From contig CAMOBD010000014.1 in assembly GCA_946578345.1 (NCBI GenBank), forward strand, positions 1-32,345: a DNA stretch of 32,345 nucleotides, given 5' to 3'. The notes beneath the pieces were generated by a model, which ran no database searches, was not told the DNA's origin, and worked only from the letters and a program-made list of their open reading frames with translations. Shown here one piece after another: positions 1-7,738 of this stretch. The stretch comes from an uncultured Clostridium sp. GTDB lineage: Bacteria > Bacillota > Clostridia > TANB77 > CAG-508. A program made the translations under genes and the position numbers. The stretch's first letter is position 1. The number at the start of each line of letters is the position of its first letter.

Positions 1-363
1 TATTTCTTCTGCTATTACCTCTGGTGATTTTTTTTCTTCCTTTATCGATTTTTCCACATACTCTTTTAATTCATAATCATTATCTATTTTTAATTTTGGT
101 CCCTTTGCTTTTAGATAATATTCGTATCTTTCTTGTGCTACATCTGCACTATATACCCATATTTCTATTAATTCACTTGTTAAATTCTTTACTAATCCTC
201 TTTTTATTTCATTCCTTATTGTTTTTTCTGTCCTGTCTAAAAGCCTTGATATTTCAACTTTTGTACGCTTATCTCTATTGTACCATCTCTCTATTGATTG
301 TCTTTCTCCATATTCTAGGTGTTTACCTTTTCTACTTTTTGTGGTATTATTATCTTGACACAT
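1..363 (-). CDS. IS30 family transposase, N-terminal part (cut by window edge)
   Basis: The reading frame runs from an ATG at 363 to base 1 without a stop (121 codons). The N-terminus reads KHLEYGERQSIERWY followed by a helix-turn-helix ending in TEKTIRNEIKRG. This is the usual IS30-type DNA-binding start, in which the protein recognises the terminal repeats before the DDE catalytic core. The segment YSADVAQERYEYYLKAKG and the ending KSPEVIAEEI match the linker before the catalytic domain. The catalytic residues are outside the window, so activity cannot be judged. A GGAAG ribosome site lies 8-9 bases upstream of the ATG. The family call rests on pattern recognition of the N-terminal domain only. 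Confidence 0.8.
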   Translation of the reverse strand, partial: MCQDNNTTKSRKGKHLEYGERQSIERWYNRDKRTKVEISRLLDRTEKTIRNEIKRGLVKNLTSELIEIWVYSADVAQERYEYYLKAKGPKLKIDNDYELKEYVEKSIKEEKKSPEVIAEEI

Positions 364-437
364 AATTAATTCTTCCTTTCAATGTTTGATTAGACACCAA
401 CATTGTATCATAAGTTTTAATTATGTGTCTTTTTTAT
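1..437 (-). mobile_element. IS30-type insertion sequence, partial (transposase-proximal end)
   Basis: The transposase start lies at 363 and the gene runs off the left edge. The stretch 364-437 upstream of it (minus strand) carries a GGAAG ribosome site and a short AGACAC/GTGTCT inverted pair around a TACAAT-like box, as expected between the terminal repeat and the start codon of a small IS. The exact terminal repeat and target duplication cannot be fixed because the other end lies outside the window, so the right boundary is an estimate. Confidence 0.5.
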
Positions 438-515
438 TTTTCAAAACCGGTAATTTAATTTTACCATTTCTAAGAAAATATAAATTCTTTTCAAAAATTG
501 GTCTTGAAATTATCG

Positions 516-1643
516 TTACAGCAACTCCATAATAATTTCGCAAATATCTTTTGTAGAATTCTTCTTGGCAAGAAGTTTAGAATTTTGTTTCATCTCTTTT
601 AATTTTTGTGGATTGGAAAACAATTCTTGTATAACAGTATCTGGGTCATCTTTCTTTTTTAACCACACAGCTACATTGTGTGCTTCCAAGAATTCTGCAT
701 TTTCTTCTTCTTGACCAGGAATAGGGTTAATAACTAGCAAAGGTAAATCTGAAGCTAAGCTTTCACTAGTAGTAAGTCCACCCGGTTTTGTAACAACAAT
801 GGTAGATATGCTCATGAGTTCAGGAACTTGATTTGTATAGTCTAAAACCCTAACTCTATCTTCAGCATTTGTACTACTTACTAGTTCTTTAAAAGCAGAA
901 TTCATTTTAGGATTTCTTCCAGATATCGCAACAATCTGGAATGTAGGCAAATTGTGGATAAGAGCATCCAAAATCTGAACTGTCCTGTCTTTACCAAGCC
1001 CAAATTCTCCGCCACCGAAGAACAATATTACTGATTTTGATTTATCTAGATTAAATTCGCTGAATATTTTATCCTTATCAAACTTTTGGAAAAATCTTTC
1101 AGACAAAGGAATTCCAGTAACATGTATTTTACTAGGTTCAACTCCAAAATTTTTCAAATATTCTTCCATTTTGTTATTTGCTACGAAGAAAGCATCAGTA
1201 TACTCATGCCCTATAAGCCATTGGTCATGAGGAGCAAAGTCTGTAAGGATAGTCACTAGTTTGCAATCTATTTTTCCTTTTCTTCGCAAATAGCTTACCA
1301 TTTGACTACTGAAAGGATGAGTTGAAATAACTAAATCAGGATTTTTTTCCTTTATGAGATTTTTTAATTTGATTGCCATTACTTTGTTGCTCCTTGAACT
1401 AACATGCCCAAGAACGCCACCTTGAGAATGAGCATAAATTTTTCCCCACAAATTTGGAGCTTTTCTTGCCATTTCGTTATATGCTCCTGTAGTAATCTTA
1501 TTTAGCACTTTATTTATGTATTCAATACAATTCACAATATCAGTTTCTACTTCGAAATTGTCATCTAAATATTTTTTTATTGATTTTGCTGCAGAGTAAT
1601 GTCCACCACCATAAGCAGCATAAAAAATTAGTATTTTTTTCAT
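516..1643 (-). CDS. MGDG synthase/UgtP-type glycosyltransferase (GT28-like)
   Basis: This 375-residue protein starts MKKILIFYAAYGGGH; the GGGH loop at residues 12-15 is the acceptor-side signature of the MGDG synthase/UgtP group. The C-terminal half has GGGEFGLGKD (about residues 210-220) and a TKPGG-LTTSESLA segment near 285-295, the nucleotide-sugar binding motif of GT-B fold enzymes. Family members move glucose or galactose from UDP-sugar to diacylglycerol at the inner face of the membrane, giving glycolipids and lipoteichoic acid anchors. Length is normal for the family. It is transcribed alone, divergent from ypeB. The sugar and acceptor specificity cannot be read from sequence. Confidence 0.85.
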   Translation of the reverse strand: MKKILIFYAAYGGGHYSAAKSIKKYLDDNFEVETDIVNCIEYINKVLNKITTGAYNEMARKAPNLWGKIYAHSQGGVLGHVSSRSNKVMAIKLKNLIKEKNPDLVISTHPFSSQMVSYLRRKGKIDCKLVTILTDFAPHDQWLIGHEYTDAFFVANNKMEEYLKNFGVEPSKIHVTGIPLSERFFQKFDKDKIFSEFNLDKSKSVILFFGGGEFGLGKDRTVQILDALIHNLPTFQIVAISGRNPKMNSAFKELVSSTNAEDRVRVLDYTNQVPELMSISTIVVTKPGGLTTSESLASDLPLLVINPIPGQEEENAEFLEAHNVAVWLKKKDDPDTVIQELFSNPQKLKEMKQNSKLLAKKNSTKDICEIIMELL

Positions 1644-1788
1644 AATTTCCCCTTTATGTTTTTAATTTAAAAACATTTTAACATAAAAATTCTAAAAAGT
1701 CTAAAAATTAAGAATATTTTAACAAAATTTACACAAAATATGAGAAAAGAAAAATGGCAATGTTACGATTCAAGGCCTAGAATAAAAA

Positions 1789-1807
1789 GCAAACATACTT
1801 TGTTTGC
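1789..1807. other. Short perfect inverted repeat between ugtP-like gene and ypeB
   Basis: GCAAACA, five bases, TGTTTGC form a perfect 7-bp hairpin 60 bases before the ypeB start. It could be an operator or a weak hairpin in the ypeB leader. I see no convincing sigma-G promoter next to it. Confidence 0.3.
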
Positions 1808-1867
1808 AAAAATAAAGCTGCGAATAGTAACAAGTCAATGTTAATTTAAAAAGGAAGGATTGATTTT

Positions 1868-3250
1868 GTGGGAAAGATTAAGAACAAATTAATTGATTGG
1901 AAAAATAGACTTAAGGATAGACATATGCTCAGCATAATTGTTGTGCTATTTTCTATAATAGTTATTTTAGGACTATACACATATAAAAAACAAAGGGAAT
2001 ACAGACAAGCCTCTGAAAATGCATATAATATGGCGTTTTATGAGGTTGTGGATTATGTACAAAATGTAGAGGTGTACTTAGCAAAGTCGTTAATAACAAA
2101 TTCACCAGCAAGCAGTGCTGAAAGTCTAACAAATGTATGGAGAGAGGCAAATCTAGCACAGGCATACTTAGCACAGTTACCAATAGATAGTCATGAACTA
2201 GAGAACACAGCTAAGTTTTTAAACCAAGTAAGTGACTATAGTTATTCGCTATATACAAAGAACTTAAAAGAGGAAGAGTTGTCAGATGAAGATATGGATA
2301 ATTTAACACAGTTACACCAATATAGTGTGGAACTAGAGAACACTTTAAATCAGTTATCTGCAGATATTAATGATGGAAGAATTAGCTGGGGAGAACTTAC
2401 AGATGAAGGAACTGTAGCATTTGCACAACAAGTAAGTAATATATCTCAGGATAGTTTTGATAATCTAGAGCAAACATTTCATGAGTATTCAGGGTTAATC
2501 TATGACGGAGCATTTTCAGAGCATATAACAACTGCAGAAAAAGTAGGATTAACAGGAGATAACATAGACGAAGAAACAGCAAAAAATAAAGCGACTGAAT
2601 TATTTGATAGCAATAGTATAAAAGAAGTAACATCATATGGAAAAAGTGAAGGAGATATAACATCATACGACTTTGGAATAAGTTTTAATGACGATAGTAC
2701 TGCTACAGTATCTATCTCAGAAAAAGGTGGACATGTAATATATATGAATAAAAATAGAGATGTTACAGCAGAAGTGATTTCACAAGAAGAAGCGGATAAA
2801 AAAGCAAAAGAGTATTTGGAAGCAAGAGGATTTAAAAACATGAGAGAAACGTACTATTTGAAACAAAGTGGAATAGTAACGATAAATTATGCATATCAGC
2901 AAGATGATGTTATCATGTATGCAGACTTAATAAAAGTAAAAGTAGCATTAGATAATGGGGAGATACTTGGAATAGAAACAACAGGATACTTAAACTCACA
3001 TAAGGAAAGAGATTTGAAAGAGCCAAAAGTTACAGTAGAAGAGGCAAAAGAAAGTTTGAATGATGATTTGACCATAGAAAGCGAAGAACTAGCAATGATA
3101 CCAACAGAGTGGAAAACAGAAGTACTTTGCTGGGAATTTGAAGGAAATGTAGAAGGATTGGACTTTATAGTATATGTAAATGCAGAAACAGGAAAAGAAG
3201 AGGATATTCTAATAATAACAAACACACCAAATGGCACGTTAACACATTAA
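1868..3250 (+). CDS. ypeB: Spore germination protein YpeB
   Basis: The 460-residue protein has one N-terminal membrane segment (about 20-39, MLSIIVVLFSIIVILGLYTY), a helical middle rich in the phrase QVSDYSYSLYTKNL typical of YpeB, and three PepSY-like repeats in the C-terminal half (about 235-295, 305-375 and 387-450). YpeB sits in the spore envelope and is needed for stability and localisation of the cortex-lytic enzyme SleB. The start is a GTG preceded by AAGGAAGG with good spacing; no ATG fits. The usual partner sleB is not next to it here. A hairpin terminator lies at 3389-3427. The gene marks the organism as a spore former. Confidence 0.9.
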   Translation: MGKIKNKLIDWKNRLKDRHMLSIIVVLFSIIVILGLYTYKKQREYRQASENAYNMAFYEVVDYVQNVEVYLAKSLITNSPASSAESLTNVWREANLAQAYLAQLPIDSHELENTAKFLNQVSDYSYSLYTKNLKEEELSDEDMDNLTQLHQYSVELENTLNQLSADINDGRISWGELTDEGTVAFAQQVSNISQDSFDNLEQTFHEYSGLIYDGAFSEHITTAEKVGLTGDNIDEETAKNKATELFDSNSIKEVTSYGKSEGDITSYDFGISFNDDSTATVSISEKGGHVIYMNKNRDVTAEVISQEEADKKAKEYLEARGFKNMRETYYLKQSGIVTINYAYQQDDVIMYADLIKVKVALDNGEILGIETTGYLNSHKERDLKEPKVTVEEAKESLNDDLTIESEELAMIPTEWKTEVLCWEFEGNVEGLDFIVYVNAETGKEEDILIITNTPNGTLTH

Positions 3251-3252
3251 TC

Positions 3253-3283
3253 TGTCACAAAAGGGACAGGCCATTTTGTGACA
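3253..3283. repeat. GGGAC-core palindromic element directly after ypeB
   Basis: A perfect 10-bp stem (TGTCACAAAA with TTTTGTGACA) encloses GGGACAGGCCA and begins two bases after the ypeB stop codon. It belongs to the same family as elements at 4976, 9781, 9970, 14473, 18613, 21037 and 21270. The stem sequence differs from copy to copy while pairing is kept. Confidence 0.75.
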
Positions 3284-3294
3284 TTTTCACAGGA

Positions 3295-3335
3295 GGGACA
3301 GGTCTGCGAGCGAAAAAAATTTCGTTTTGGGACAC
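3295..3335. repeat. Second GGGAC-core element behind ypeB
   Basis: GGGACAGGTCT, a CGAAA...TTTCG inner stem, and a closing GGGAC. It resembles the larger element at 5046-5136, where GGGACAGGTCT and a TTTCGTTTT segment also occur. Confidence 0.6.
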
Positions 3336-3388
3336 AGCTAAAAATTAAAAGTGAAATATTTTTAACAGAAAACTAATTAAATTAATTT

Positions 3389-3427
3389 AGAAAGAGATTT
3401 AGTGTTAATTGCTAATTCTCTTTTTCT
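3389..3427 (+). terminator. Intrinsic terminator after ypeB
   Basis: AGAAAGAGATTTAG and CTAATTCTCTTTTTCT form a stem with a 9-base loop and one internal mismatch, followed by a T-rich tail. It lies between ypeB and the murF promoter region. I see no convincing promoter with standard spacing for murF; TTGTAA at 3442 with CATAAT at 3465 is a weak candidate. Confidence 0.6.
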
Positions 3428-3563
3428 TTGTCATATTTGACTTGTAAAAAACACCATAATGGAATATAATATCAAAAGCAAAATAATATATAATAAACAA
3501 AGAAAGGAGAGGCACAAATCTTTACCAACTATGTTTGTGCTTCAAGGAAGGAATGAGATATAA

Positions 3564-4976
3564 ATGAAAGAAATATATGCAAGAGATGTAGTAAGAATTT
3601 GTAATGGAGAATTGTTATGTGGAAATGAAAATGAAGTTTTAGATAATTTCATTAATGATACAAGAGAAGTAAAAGAAGGATATGTATACATAGGATTTAA
3701 AGGAGAGCACAACGACGGTAGTTTGTTTTATGAGAATGCTTTAGAAAATGGTGCAAAAGTATGCATTTTGCAAAAGGATAGTGTTAGCGAAAAGTTAAAT
3801 CTAGATGAGGTACAAGAAAAATATCCAGAAAGAACAATAATTTTAGTTAAAGATACAAAAGAAGCAATACAACAAATAGCTGATTATAAAAGAAGTCTAT
3901 ATGATATTCCAGTAGTTGGAATAACTGGTAGTGTTGGAAAAACTAGCACGAAAGATATAATTGCTAGTGTAATGGCTAAAAAGTTTAATGTGCTAAAAAC
4001 ATTGGGAAATTATAATAGTCAAGTTGGTTTACCTCTTACGGTATTGAGACTTAAAGAGGATAATAATGCAATGGTAGTTGAAATGGGAATGAGCTCATTA
4101 GGAGAAATAAGCAATCTTACAAAGGTTGCAAAACCTACAGTTGCTGTTATAACAAATGTAGGTACTGCACATATAGGAAATTTAGGCTCAAGAGAAAATA
4201 TATTAAAAGCTAAACTAGAAATATTAGAGGGATTACAAGACGGTGGAACTCTAGTAATAAACAATGATAATGACATGCTACACAAGTGGAATGAGGAAAA
4301 TACTAATAAAAAATTCAAAGTAATAACATTTGGAATTGAAAACAAAAGTGATATTATGCCATATGATATTGTTTCATCAGAAAATGGAAGTACATATAAG
4401 ATTGACATAGATGGAAAAACATACAATGTAAATGTAACTGTTGGTGGAAATCATTTTGTATTAAATAGTTTATGTGCAATAGCAATCGGAAGATTATTCG
4501 GAATAGAAATGAATGATATTTTAGATGGAATTGCAAATTTTGAGCTTACAAAAAGAAGAATGCAAGTAGAAAAAAATAATAAGGGTATAACTATAATAAA
4601 TGATTGCTATAATGCAAATTATGATTCTATGAAAGCTGCCATGGAGTACTTAGGAAAAATTAATGCAAATAGAAAGATTGCTGTTTTAGGTGATATGCTT
4701 GAACTAGGAGAATTTTCAAAGACGTTACATGAAAAAGTTGGAGAAGAAGTAGGAAAGAATAAAATAGATATTCTTATTACTGTTGGAGAAGCGGCAAAAG
4801 ACATTGCAGGAAAAGCAAAAGAATGTGGAATTGAGCAAAGTAATATATATGAATTTAGCAATAATGACGAAGCGGTAAGTCTAATAGAAAAAATTGCCAA
4901 AGAAGGAGATGCTATACTTATTAAAGCATCTAATGGAATGAAGTTTCAAGAGATTTTTGAGAAAGTGAGAAATTAG
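3564..4976 (+). CDS. murF: UDP-N-acetylmuramoyl-tripeptide--D-alanyl-D-alanine ligase (MurF)
   Basis: The enzyme adds D-Ala-D-Ala to UDP-MurNAc-tripeptide, the last cytoplasmic step before lipid-linked peptidoglycan synthesis. The 470 residues follow the Mur ligase plan: an N-terminal substrate domain with DTREVKEGYVYIGFKGEHNDG (residues about 31-50), the ATP loop GITGSVGKTST (about 119-129), the central VVEMGMSSLGEI segment, and the C-terminal VLGDMLELGEFS motif. AAGGAAGG precedes the ATG. A weak hairpin (GCACAAA/TTTGTGC, 3512-3540) lies in the leader. The stop codon TAG overlaps the first GGGAC element downstream. Length is normal. Confidence 0.95.
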   Translation: MKEIYARDVVRICNGELLCGNENEVLDNFINDTREVKEGYVYIGFKGEHNDGSLFYENALENGAKVCILQKDSVSEKLNLDEVQEKYPERTIILVKDTKEAIQQIADYKRSLYDIPVVGITGSVGKTSTKDIIASVMAKKFNVLKTLGNYNSQVGLPLTVLRLKEDNNAMVVEMGMSSLGEISNLTKVAKPTVAVITNVGTAHIGNLGSRENILKAKLEILEGLQDGGTLVINNDNDMLHKWNEENTNKKFKVITFGIENKSDIMPYDIVSSENGSTYKIDIDGKTYNVNVTVGGNHFVLNSLCAIAIGRLFGIEMNDILDGIANFELTKRRMQVEKNNKGITIINDCYNANYDSMKAAMEYLGKINANRKIAVLGDMLELGEFSKTLHEKVGEEVGKNKIDILITVGEAAKDIAGKAKECGIEQSNIYEFSNNDEAVSLIEKIAKEGDAILIKASNGMKFQEIFEKVRN

Positions 4977-5136
4977 GGACAGTCCCCAAATTCCCATTTA
5001 TGAAAAAATGGGGACAGGTCGCAAATTCCACAAAAGTGGAAAATGGGGACAGGTCTGTAAACAGAGAAATATTTCGTTTTAGAGACATAACTTGATATGC
5101 TTCTAAAACAAAAAATGTCGCGAGAAGACCTGTCCC
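4976..5136. repeat. Cluster of three nested GGGAC-core palindromes between murF and yqeK
   Basis: The cluster opens with GGGAC-a-GTCCC (4976-4986) overlapping the murF stop codon. A CCCATTT/AAATGGG stem follows. A 46-base unit at 5011-5056 has an inverted copy at 9970-10015 with only four differences. Finally GGGACAGGTCT (5046-5056) pairs with AGACCTGTCCC (5126-5136) around an imperfect inner stem (GTTTTAGA/TCTAAAAC). No gene is visible inside. Confidence 0.8.
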
Positions 5137-5162
5137 TAAAGCGACAAAAGGAGGTATGAAAA

Positions 5163-5792
5163 ATGTTTGAAGATAATGTAAAAGTAGAAGAGCTACTAAA
5201 TAAGATTAATGAAGATATAAAAAAAGAATTATCGGAGAAAAGATATAATCATTCAGTTGGAGTGATGAAAAAGGCAGAAGAACTAGCAAAGATACATGGT
5301 GTAGATGTAAACAAAGCAAAACTTGTGGGTTTGGCACATGATATAGGAAAAGAACTTTCAAGTGATGACAAACTTAAATATTGCAGTGAACATGGAATAT
5401 TCGTAGATGATGTAGAAAGGCAAAACACAGGTTTATTACATACAAAAATAGGAGCAGACATTTGTAAAAGAAGATATGGTTTTACACAAGATATGCAAGA
5501 TGCAATAAAATATCATGCAACAGGTAATGAAAATATGGATACATTAGCAAAAGTGCTTATGGTAGCAGATAAAGTAGAAGATGGTAGAACATATGATGAT
5601 GAGGCGCATCGACAAAGACTGCAAGAAGGTAGAAGATTGGCAGTAGAGAATTTAGATGCAGCATTGTTATATGAAATAGATGCCTCTCTAGTATATACAA
5701 TCAAAAAGGGCAAATTAATACATACAGACAGCATTTTGACCAGAAATAAGATTATTTCGCATTTTTCTCTTTATTTCTCCCAAAAAGTATGA
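5163..5792 (+). CDS. yqeK: YqeK-type HD hydrolase (symmetrical Ap4A hydrolase)
   Basis: The 209-residue protein is an HD-domain phosphohydrolase. H30 (HSVGV), the H59-D60 pair (AHDIGKEL), the following H in LLHTKIGA, H in IKYHATG and the distal D in VADKVEDGR supply the metal ligands. YqeK splits diadenosine tetraphosphate symmetrically and is usually encoded near nadD; nadD is absent here. The ribosome site AAAGGAGG lies just behind the GGGAC cluster. The end of the gene carries a TATAAT box (5793-5798) that may serve the next gene. Confidence 0.85.
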   Translation: MFEDNVKVEELLNKINEDIKKELSEKRYNHSVGVMKKAEELAKIHGVDVNKAKLVGLAHDIGKELSSDDKLKYCSEHGIFVDDVERQNTGLLHTKIGADICKRRYGFTQDMQDAIKYHATGNENMDTLAKVLMVADKVEDGRTYDDEAHRQRLQEGRRLAVENLDAALLYEIDASLVYTIKKGKLIHTDSILTRNKIISHFSLYFSQKV

Positions 5793-5824
5793 TATAATAA
5801 TGATGCTTTAAAGGGGGGAGGCTT

Positions 5825-6718
5825 ATGATATTCAAAGACTATTATAAAATATTGGGCTTAGAAAATAGCAGAACAACACCAGAAGAAATAAAAACAGCAT
5901 ATAGAGAACAAGCCAAAAAATATCACCCAGACATAAACTCTGAAAATGGATTTTCAGAAGATAGATTTAAAGATATAAATGAAGCATATAAAGTCCTATC
6001 GACACCAGCCTCAAGACGAAAATATGACAGAATGTGGAATTCAAATGTTGGAAAGAAAAAGAAATTTGAAGAGAGTAAAAGAGAAGAGGGGTCTATATTT
6101 AGCAATTTCTTTAATATGTTTTTTGGAGAACAATTAAACAAAGCAAAAAAAGAAACAGAGAAAAAACAAAAATTACCTATTAAAGGAGAAAATATAGAAA
6201 CAGAAATAGATGTGTCAATAGAAGATGCATTTTACGGACAAACTAAAAAAATCTCTTTGAGAGCTCAAAATGGAAAGATGAAGACATTTTCTGTTAAAAT
6301 ACCAGCAGGAATTCGAAATGGTGAAAAAGTAAGATTAATAGGGCAAGGAAAGAAGGGTGAAAACGGAGGAAAAAATGGAGATTTACTTATTAGGATAAAT
6401 ATCAAAGATGATAAGAAATTTGCATTACGAGGAATAGACTTATATACAGATTTATGTATCACCCCATGGGAGGCAGTTCTTGGAACTAAGGTATCAATAG
6501 ATACAATAGGTGAAACCATCTTTTTACATATACCACAAGGAATTGAAAGTGGTGAAAAAGTTAAAATCCAGGGAAAAGGATATAAAGACGGAAAAGGTGG
6601 AAGAGGAGAGCTTATTGCAGATGTAAAAATAATGATACCAAAAGTACCAACAAAAGAAGAAATGAAATTTTTTGTAAAACTAAATCAAATATCAAAGTTC
6701 AATCCTAGAACTAACTAA
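5825..6718 (+). CDS. DnaJ-family co-chaperone lacking the zinc-finger domain (CbpA-like)
   Basis: A canonical J domain fills residues 1-70 with HPD at 34-36, the tripeptide that stimulates the DnaK ATPase. It is followed by a charged linker (about 70-120) and a two-lobed C-terminal substrate domain (about 122-285: ETEIDVSIEDAFYG, IPAGIRNGEKVRL, IPQGIESGEKVKI). The CxxCxGxG zinc repeats of true DnaJ are missing, so this is a CbpA-type protein of 297 residues, normal for that group. A strong AAGGGGGGAGG ribosome site precedes the ATG, 32 bases after yqeK. dnaK and grpE are not in the window. Confidence 0.88.
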   Translation: MIFKDYYKILGLENSRTTPEEIKTAYREQAKKYHPDINSENGFSEDRFKDINEAYKVLSTPASRRKYDRMWNSNVGKKKKFEESKREEGSIFSNFFNMFFGEQLNKAKKETEKKQKLPIKGENIETEIDVSIEDAFYGQTKKISLRAQNGKMKTFSVKIPAGIRNGEKVRLIGQGKKGENGGKNGDLLIRINIKDDKKFALRGIDLYTDLCITPWEAVLGTKVSIDTIGETIFLHIPQGIESGEKVKIQGKGYKDGKGGRGELIADVKIMIPKVPTKEEMKFFVKLNQISKFNPRTN

Positions 6719-6787
6719 AAAAATATGTAACAGTAGTTGATAGCTTGTTTAAGGAATCACAAATGTTAACATAATTTAGAAAAAATG

Positions 6788-6816
6788 TTGACTTGTGCTA
6801 AAAAATACTGTATAAT
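6788..6816 (+). promoter_or_regulatory. Sigma-A-type promoter of the orphan VirD4 operon
   Basis: TTGACT, 17 bases, TATAAT, about 60 bases before the start of the first gene of the operon at 6879. Confidence 0.75.
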
Positions 6817-6878
6817 AAAGTATAGTGATTCTAACAAAAGACAAACTATGGCAACGAAGATTCATAGAAAGAGGGTAG

Positions 6879-7409
6879 ATGTGTATGGAGATTGTACAAG
6901 GTAAACACTTTAGTATAACAGATCCACAAGGAGTAAACACAGTAATATATAGAGTAAATGAAACAGAAAAAGAATATTTAAAAGAATCACCTAAATATAC
7001 AATAGAAAGATTACATTATACAGAAGAAATAAGAGGAGATGCAAAGAAAAAAACTTTTTTTGTTGACGAACCAAAACCAGAGGAAGACTTAGTTATTCTA
7101 TCTTTTGGAAAAGATAGAGTAGTAGTAAATATGGGAATATTGATGGAAGATAGAGTTAGAATATCTAAAAAACCATCATCAATAAAGTTTGATACTCTTT
7201 ATTCTGAGCAAGAAACAGTTTTTAAAGAGTTTAAATATACACCTAATTTGAAAAGACCAATATCAATTATTGACCCAGAAACAACAGAAGAGGTAAAGCC
7301 AGTACTTTACTTTGATAAAGATACTAATGAAGTTAGAGGAAAATGCAAACTAAAACCATATAAATCATATTTTGCTTTTGAAATAAGAGATAGCAAAAAT
7401 GATATTTAG
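6879..7409 (+). CDS. Unknown protein, first gene of the VirD4-like operon
   Basis: I do not recognise this 176-residue soluble protein. It is beta-rich in appearance, with many K/E and short hydrophobic strands (TVIYRV, LVILSFGKDRVVVNMG, VKPVLYFDKDTNEVRG), no signal peptide and no membrane segment. GAGGG lies so close to the ATG at 6879 that the second ATG at 6885 (spacing 9) may be the true start. Only 14 bases separate it from the next gene, and the whole set is driven by the promoter at 6788. Its position suggests a role with the coupling ATPase downstream, which is inference only. Confidence 0.7.
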   Translation: MCMEIVQGKHFSITDPQGVNTVIYRVNETEKEYLKESPKYTIERLHYTEEIRGDAKKKTFFVDEPKPEEDLVILSFGKDRVVVNMGILMEDRVRISKKPSSIKFDTLYSEQETVFKEFKYTPNLKRPISIIDPETTEEVKPVLYFDKDTNEVRGKCKLKPYKSYFAFEIRDSKNDI

Positions 7410-7423
7410 AAAGGGGACAAGTA

Positions 7424-7693
7424 ATGAATAGTACAAGTGGACATTCAAAAATCCGTAATACAGCAGCTGAATTCAAAGCAACAGAAAGAGGTGTGGAAAT
7501 TCCACCGCAAAAAGGAATAGAAGTGGAAGGCGTAACTGACAAAGACTTTATGGATATTATGTTAGAAGGAAAATCTAGAGTAGGTGCAGATAATATTTTG
7601 TATGATGACCAAGGTAGAGTAATAGGTAAATTAGATGGAAATGCATACAGAGATTATATGGATAAAGAGCAAAGAAAAGGCATTGGTAGATAA
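7424..7693 (+). CDS. Unknown small protein in the VirD4-like operon
   Basis: An 89-residue, charged, soluble protein with no recognised domain. The middle reads GVTDKDFMDIMLEGKSRVG, followed by DDQGRVIGKLDGNAYRDYMD, which looks like a short beta-hairpin. The ribosome site is AAAGGGGAC, 8 bases before the ATG. It lies between the unknown 176-residue gene and the coupling protein, with short gaps on both sides, so it is probably co-transcribed. Confidence 0.65.
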   Translation: MNSTSGHSKIRNTAAEFKATERGVEIPPQKGIEVEGVTDKDFMDIMLEGKSRVGADNILYDDQGRVIGKLDGNAYRDYMDKEQRKGIGR

Positions 7694-7738
7694 TTTAATA
7701 ATAGATACAAATAAAACTAAAGCGAAGGTGAAGTGTGT

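Noticed and set aside
24..365. Plus-strand open frame over the left edge
   Set aside because: It is the shadow of the minus-strand IS30-type transposase, whose protein has clear family features.
1750..1867. Sigma-G promoter for ypeB
   Set aside because: CATACTT is present but no matching -35 box at the right distance.
3437..3480. TTGACT/TATAAT promoter for murF
   Set aside because: The boxes are 32 bases apart, too far for sigma-A recognition.
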